Source of the DNA: Asterochloris sp. CNOR1
Taxonomy: Eukaryota; Chlorophyta; Trebouxiophyceae; Trebouxiales; Trebouxiaceae
Direction of reading: 5' to 3'
NCBI GenBank assembly: GCA_963969365.1
Contig: OZ017761.1
Coordinates: forward strand, 62,001-126,000
DNA length: 64,000 nt
Positions 59,001 through 64,000 of this stretch are shown here, piece after piece. The number at the start of each line of letters is the position of its first letter. Position 1 is the first letter of the stretch. Position numbers and translations under genes: made by a program. The notes under the pieces were generated by a model. That model made no database searches. It was not told the DNA's origin and worked only from the letters and a program-made list of their open reading frames with translations.

Positions 59001-62000
59001 GAAGAAGGCGAGCACCATGCGGAGGCGGGCCTGAATGTTCTGCAGGGCCAGATTTTCCGCGTTGCTGCCGCCGTCAGCCTGCAGGGATGCAACAAGTCCC
59101 TGAGCGGCAGCACAGAGCATCTGTCTGACAGCAAGATTCAGCCGCCTCATGGCTGGTCATTGGACCATAGCCTGGATCAGGGAGGTTTGCCGTGTGTCGA
59201 CGCCAGCAGATCTATAACAGCATGTCTGTTTGACCTAGTGTTGCCTGATGTGATGTCCTCTTGCCATGTGAGTAAAAGCCCCATGAATGCTTGGGTCAAG
59301 GTCTACAGCCGCACCTGTAAACTGCTGCCATCAGCCAGCAGTGTCAAGTGGGAAATTCTCCACTGACAATTAAGTGTCAGGACTGAGGCCTGCCCTTGGT
59401 CCACTAGGCTGCAGTCATGCCTGTGGCACTTGTGTTCAAGCTGGAGGCTTCACTGCCCAGCTTGCACAGCATAGCAGCACACCTTCCAATCCCATATCCT
59501 AGCTGGGCTCATGTTACGTGTGAAAGCTGCAGGCCTGCCGCCTCAAGCTCGTTGTATGCCAAGCTGCACTGTCAATGTTGGCGGACAATCGTGACCAAAG
59601 GAAGGCTACATTCCAGTGCTGTTTGCAACAGATCCTGACCCTGGTTGAGGCCGTCTTCACATGCAAGCAGGCTGCTACCACAGCCCTGCTCGTCAATTAG
59701 GCTCACCTTGAAGCGCGGGGTCTTGCCTGTGATGATGCTGAACAGCTTTGCCATGGAGTCCACTACCAGGTCCATCTTCACATCCAGGTGGTCTGCTCCA
59801 ATCTGCACAAGACACAGTCTTGTTGATCTGATGCATCTGGCCAGAATGCATCTGCCCGAAATAAAAAAGGGCAGCAATCCTGCCTTTGTGATGACTGGAG
59901 TGCTGGCCTAAATTGGGGTTGCCTGACCTTCATGCCACAGGAAACACTGCTCGGGCTTCCACAGCCTCACCTGCTCTGCCAGCGCAGCTGCCCGCCGCTT
60001 GGTGTCGCCGCCGCTGTTGACTGTGCCCATGTAGCAGGTCATGAAGACGCGGCTGGCAAACTCCTGAGCGCTCTCTATGGCCTCCCCCTCCTTGTACTGC
60101 CCCACCCTGCACCCAACAAAGGTCAATACATAACGGTGATATGCATGCTGTACACCTGACACAGCGCTTGTATGCCGTTAGATGAAGAAAAGGTTCAGAT
60201 CGGAAGGTGGAGGTACCTTTGCTGACTCTGACCAGCTCCCAAGTTGAGGCAGGGTGTCCTTCACTGGTGCCCCTCCCATGGTGGCCCACTTCGCCAGAAC
60301 CAGTGGGGCTGGACGCGCTTGGCCCTGGCACCAACAAGCATAAGCTGCGCCCTGTGACTGGGCTTCCCCTCTGATTGCACATGCATGCTGCCTCTGACAT
60401 GAGTGGCAATGCGTGCTGCTAACAGCACAGCTGCACCACCGCTGAGCTCAAGGTATACCCTCGCGACACACCCTCTCACTCCTATCTGGGCACCCCACAA
60501 TGCAGCCTGCCGATCGCCAGCACCATCTGGCAGCAATGGCCTGTTCACTGCCTCAGCAAGGTACCCAGCGACTCCTGAGCCCACCTGCGCGCTTCAGCCT
60601 CCACTGCCTTGTCTCCCTGCTGCACTGCCCTGACGACCAGCTGGCACATGTTGCCCACAATGGTGGCTGTGGCGCTGCTGTCTGCCCCGCCGCTGAGGGG
60701 CAGCATGTAGCCTGCAGCCCCACTGCGACGTAGGTAGTCCCACAGCCAGCAGGCAGGCCCTGCAGCAGACGGAAGCCACTCCTCATGAGCCGGCATGTCG
60801 CGCCTCGACAGGCGCGTAGCACCCCTGCCGCGACATAGGTGGTCTCACGTCAAGGCCCTGGACGGAAGCCGCCTCTCAGAAGCCAGCAGGCTGGGTCCGC
60901 CCCACTGCTGAGGCTGCTAAGCAGCATGCAGCCAGCAGCCAGCTGCGAGGGAGGTAATCTTAGAGCCAGCAGGCAGGCACCTTCCTCCTCCAGCCTGCGC
61001 GTGCGCAGTGCTGGGAGCTGAGCAGCAAAGCGCTCATTAACTGGTCCAAAGCACTCTGCTGGCTCACCCATGGCTATCTCCTCCTCTGGCTTGTGCACAC
61101 GCAGCGCCTGGGGCTGGCTGGGCATGACATCAGCTGCAAGCCCTGCAGGGTCGCAGATGCGCGCGTCCACTTGCACCATGGCCATGGGGGCTGCAGTGCT
61201 GGCCTGCTCCTGAAGGCTGCTGATTGCTCCTACACAGCAGTAGGAATGGGAGCTTCAGTGGTATGGGCAGGGAAACGGTGTGTCCACCCGCACTGCATGA
61301 TTGTGGGGGGTGGCTGTGCAAGGCTGCTCCTGTACACTGCAGCTGGCGCCTGGTCAGCACTGGCAAACATGTGAAGCAATCTGTTATGGCGGTGAGCTGA
61401 GGGTCCATCCACCTGCAAGGTGGCTGCAGGATTTTGCTGCACTGCCCTGCTCCTGCAGGCTGCTGAGTGCACCTACACAGCAGTAGGAACGAGAGGGCTT
61501 GATGATGTGAACAGAGTGGTGGTGTGTCCGCCCGCACTGCATGATGGTGGCAGCTGCTGCGCAAGGGTGCTCCTGTAGTTTGCTGCTGGTGCCTGGTCAA
61601 CACTGGAAAACATATGAAGCAACTTCTTATGTCGGTGAGCTGAGGGGTTGTCCACCTGCAATATGGCTGCGTCACTCTGCTCCTGCAGGCTGCTGACAGG
61701 TGATGGCAGGGGGAAGGCACTTGCTGTGAGTTGGGAAGGCTCATGCAGAGCACACATGAGCACCACGAAAGGCAGCCGCTGCTGGCTCCTGTACCATGCC
61801 TGCACAAAAGCACATGCTGTCAGCTACTGAAACTGCGGCCAAGCTGGAGAGATACTGGACAGGCCTGTCCATGGGGGTTTGACAAGGGTTTCTTGCTTCT
61901 CTTGCAAGTGCTGATGGCACCTGCAGAGCAGGAGGGGTCAGAGAAGTCTCAATGTGGGATAGAATTGCAGAGGTGTGCAGTTACACCACAGGGCCATGTG

Positions 62001-64000
62001 CATCAACCTGACCTGCCCCTGCCAGGCTGCAGATGGCACCTGCACAGCAGAAGAGTCTGCTGTTTGAGGCAAAAGGCAGACTGGTGTGAAGCAGCCAGGG
62101 CAGTGCCAGGGGCTGCACTTGACACCTGCTGATTGTGCCTGCACAGCCGCAGCACAACAGGAGTGCGTATCAAAGTGTGCATGAGGGTCTGTGTGCCGCT
62201 GCTACCTGACGGAGCCGGGACAATGGCAGTACCCAACCTACCAAGAGCTGGTGGCTGCTGGCCAGCGCCATCGACCTGGGTTGCAACAGGGGTCTGTTGT
62301 GTGGCAAGGCAGCTAAGGCTCACCTCTGTAGCGGACCACCTCATCTAGGTCAACTGTAGCCGTGATGACCTCCACCTCCTGCACACTGAACTGAGCCCCC
62401 TGCAGCAAGGCAGGGGCTTGCTGGTATGTGGCAGGGGTACGCAATGTTGACTGTCAAAAAGCCACCACCACTTGTGTCCATCTCCGTCTGCCTGCGGGTC
62501 AATGTCCTGCCTTGGCCCCATGCGTTTGTTTCACCCAGGTGGGGCCAGAGCGCCTCTCCCACTGAGCCTACACCCGGCAGCCCGGATGGCTCACACAGCA
62601 CAACCTTATGCTGACCTAGATCCCGTGCAGCGTCAAGGGACTATCTGCCCGCCATGCGGAGAGTGTCAGCCCTGTAACAGGGTGCAATAGCCCAAGACAG
62701 GAGGGCCGGCACGCAAACAAATGTTGCCGGCTGCGGCACAGGAGCAGGGGAATAGCTCTGGCAATTTCTGCCCACCCAAGCAGTCCCTGAGAGATGTATG
62801 GACAGCCCCTGGACTGAGCTTGCTGTGCAGTAGAAACAACAGGTTAGGGACACCTGGCATGCGCAGGTACAGCCATTATGTACTGTCGCAACCACACAAG
62901 AGCACAGCTGCCCTGCACAGCATCAACCTTTACCCCATGACGGCCACACAGGCGCGCCCCCTCTGTAGAATATCAAGGAACAGGCCCGGTGTGCCAGCAG
63001 CTGCTTGATCCAGCAACCTCACCAACGCTGTGGATTCAGCCTGTGTCTGCACATGCCGGCCGCGCCTCAAACTGCTTGCGGATGATGCGGTCGCAGCGCA
63101 ACCCAAGGTGGTGCTTTGCAGACAGCCGCCCAGTCCCTAAATCTGACCCCAGATCTGGAAAGCACCACGAGGAGCATAGATTGCCACCCAAGGGCGCACA
63201 TGCGCCACAGATATCTTACATTGCCATTCGTACACACCTGGCACTGCAGAGGCAGACCTGTGGTGTGCAGCGCGCTGTGCACGCACAACATTGCCGCGCA
63301 CATCATTGGGACGTCCAGGACTTTCTTGGACAGCCCCAGCAATGGGTCTGCAGGCATGACGCAGGCGAGACAGGGAGGGCTTACCTGTGCCACAAACTGC
63401 CCGTTGACAGCGATGCAGGCACAGCCGTCATAGTAGAGGCGGTTCCCATCGCAGCCCTGCTGGTTGGCGTACAGGTACACGCCCCCGCACTTGGCGGTGG
63501 CAGCGCGCATCAGGTCCAGCCTCTGGTCCAGCTTGCGCAGCTGCAGGGTGCAGAGGGCAGATCTGTGTTGTCAGGAACTAGTGCCAGCAACAACAAAATT
63601 AACTGCTTTTGACTGGAGGCTTCACACAGGGGAGCAAGAAGGGCAGTCACCCCAGTGAGTGAGTGAGATGGTGCTCTGCATATCTGCGTGACAAATGCAG
63701 GGTGCCAGCCTGTGGCTTTCAGGATGAAGAAGCGTCGGCATCAGTGAGATTTGGAGGCCCTGCTTGAGCGCAGCCAGCAATGATGGCAAGGTGTATACCA
63801 GGGGCTTGCATGGCATGTTTCAAGCACTGGCACACCTCTCACAAGGGCTCCCCAGGTATGGCACTGCCTACTGACAATGCACTGGTTGTCGTCTGACAGA
63901 CCACTCAGACCACCCAGATCTGGCAGGGCAGTGGTGCCATACAGGTGCCCACCTGGTGGTGGCTGCCGCTGCCATTAGTGATGATCTCTACCCCAGCCAG
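56086..64000 (-). CDS. NADSYN1: Glutamine-dependent NAD+ synthetase, N-terminus beyond the right edge
   Basis: Fourteen exons join in phase: 64,000-63,953, 63,540-63,385, 62,399-62,324, 61,229-61,068, 60,759-60,585, 60,106-59,971, 59,802-59,707, 59,078-58,969, 58,706-58,606, 58,332-58,256, 57,590-57,498, 57,095-57,012, 56,772-56,667 and 56,279-56,086; 537 residues are in the window and ~190 are missing. The enzyme makes NAD+ from deamido-NAD+, ATP and glutamine. The nitrilase/glutaminase end is seen as [33 protein letters not shown], then [13 protein letters not shown]. The synthetase domain has the ATP loop [77 protein letters not shown] plus [14 protein letters not shown] with [31 protein letters not shown] and [15 protein letters not shown]. 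The glutaminase Cys lies outside the window. The C-terminal tail after WPWQFSKI is extended. One acceptor is TAG (61,230). Confidence 0.93.
61204..61700. repeat. Tandem copies of an NAD+ synthetase exon start, unit about 240 bases
   Basis: The block CTGCTCCTGAAGGCTGCTGA ... TACACAGCAGTAGG at 61,204 spans the real acceptor and the first codons of the exon starting at 61,229 (minus). It recurs at 61,447 (CTGCTCCTGCAGGCTGCTGA ... TACACAGCAGTAGG) and in part at 61,677. The intervening ~200 bases (GTGTGTCC(A/G)CCCGCACTGC, TGGTCA(G/A)CACTGG, GGTGAGCTGAGGG) are repeated too, so the whole unit is duplicated. Confidence 0.88.

Noticed and set aside
1-64000. tRNA, rRNA, LINE, SINE, LTR-type or DNA-transposon sequences
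   Set aside because: No cloverleaf with A/B boxes, rRNA core, transposase/RT/integrase motif or long terminal repeat could be recognised by reading. A RepeatMasker or tRNAscan run would be decisive.

Overview
The window reads as nuclear DNA of a green alga (Chlorophyta, probably a chlorophycean or trebouxiophyte; species not determinable by eye). Reasons: genes are cut into many small exons (about 35-500 bases) with long introns; nearly all splice sites are GT-AG, with acceptors mostly of the form CTGCAG; GC is moderately high; CAG/CTG-rich coding gives Ala/Gln/Ser-rich linkers; and the proteins have plant/algal relatives (long eukaryotic NAD+ synthetase, plant-type pyroglutamyl peptidase, DUF4379-type zinc ribbons, RING/BRCT BRCA1-BARD1 type protein). 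No bacterial operons, rRNA, tRNA, CRISPR array or recognisable transposon was seen. Exon models below were built by hand by matching conserved protein stretches and requiring GT/GC-AG borders and exact codon-phase agreement. Most long ORFs are not genes.

Layout, left to right. 1-6.6 kb: a terminal exon fragment at the left edge (+), a related inverted pair of exons at 1.5-1.9 kb (-), and a secreted Thr/Pro/Gly-rich wall-type protein (2,054-4,946, -). 6.6-10.7 kb: mitochondrial ribosomal protein mS35 (-), head to head with a NOPCHAP1-like snoRNP assembly factor (11,164-11,778, +). 12.3-13.6 kb: a small unrecognised spliced gene (+). 13.7-18.3 kb: a right-handed beta-helix (pectate-lyase-like) protein (-). 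19.8-25.8 kb: a GH43 glycosidase (-), divergent across 119 bases from a RING/RanBP2-zinc-finger/BRCT protein of BRCA1-BARD1 type (25.9-34.3 kb, +). 34.6-35.4 kb: an unrecognised six-helix membrane protein (+). 37.5-49.6 kb: a very long gene of at least 20 exons for an unrecognised Ser/Pro/Ala-rich protein with two membrane segments (+). 50.0-53.0 kb: pyroglutamyl-peptidase I (-). 53.2-55.1 kb: a zinc-ribbon repeat protein with a possible organelle presequence (-). 56.1-64 kb: glutamine-dependent NAD+ synthetase (-), its N-terminal ~190 residues lying beyond the right edge.

The genes are a mixed housekeeping set (NAD synthesis, organelle translation, snoRNP assembly, DNA repair/ubiquitin, peptide turnover) plus three likely wall/polysaccharide proteins on the minus strand in the left half. 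The most unusual property is architectural. In at least ten introns across eight genes, the sequence beside an exon consists of tandem degenerate copies of that exon's own border (acceptor plus the first codons, or the last codons plus donor), with unit lengths of about 80-250 bases. This fills introns with decoy splice sites and suggests that introns grow here by tandem duplication across splice junctions.
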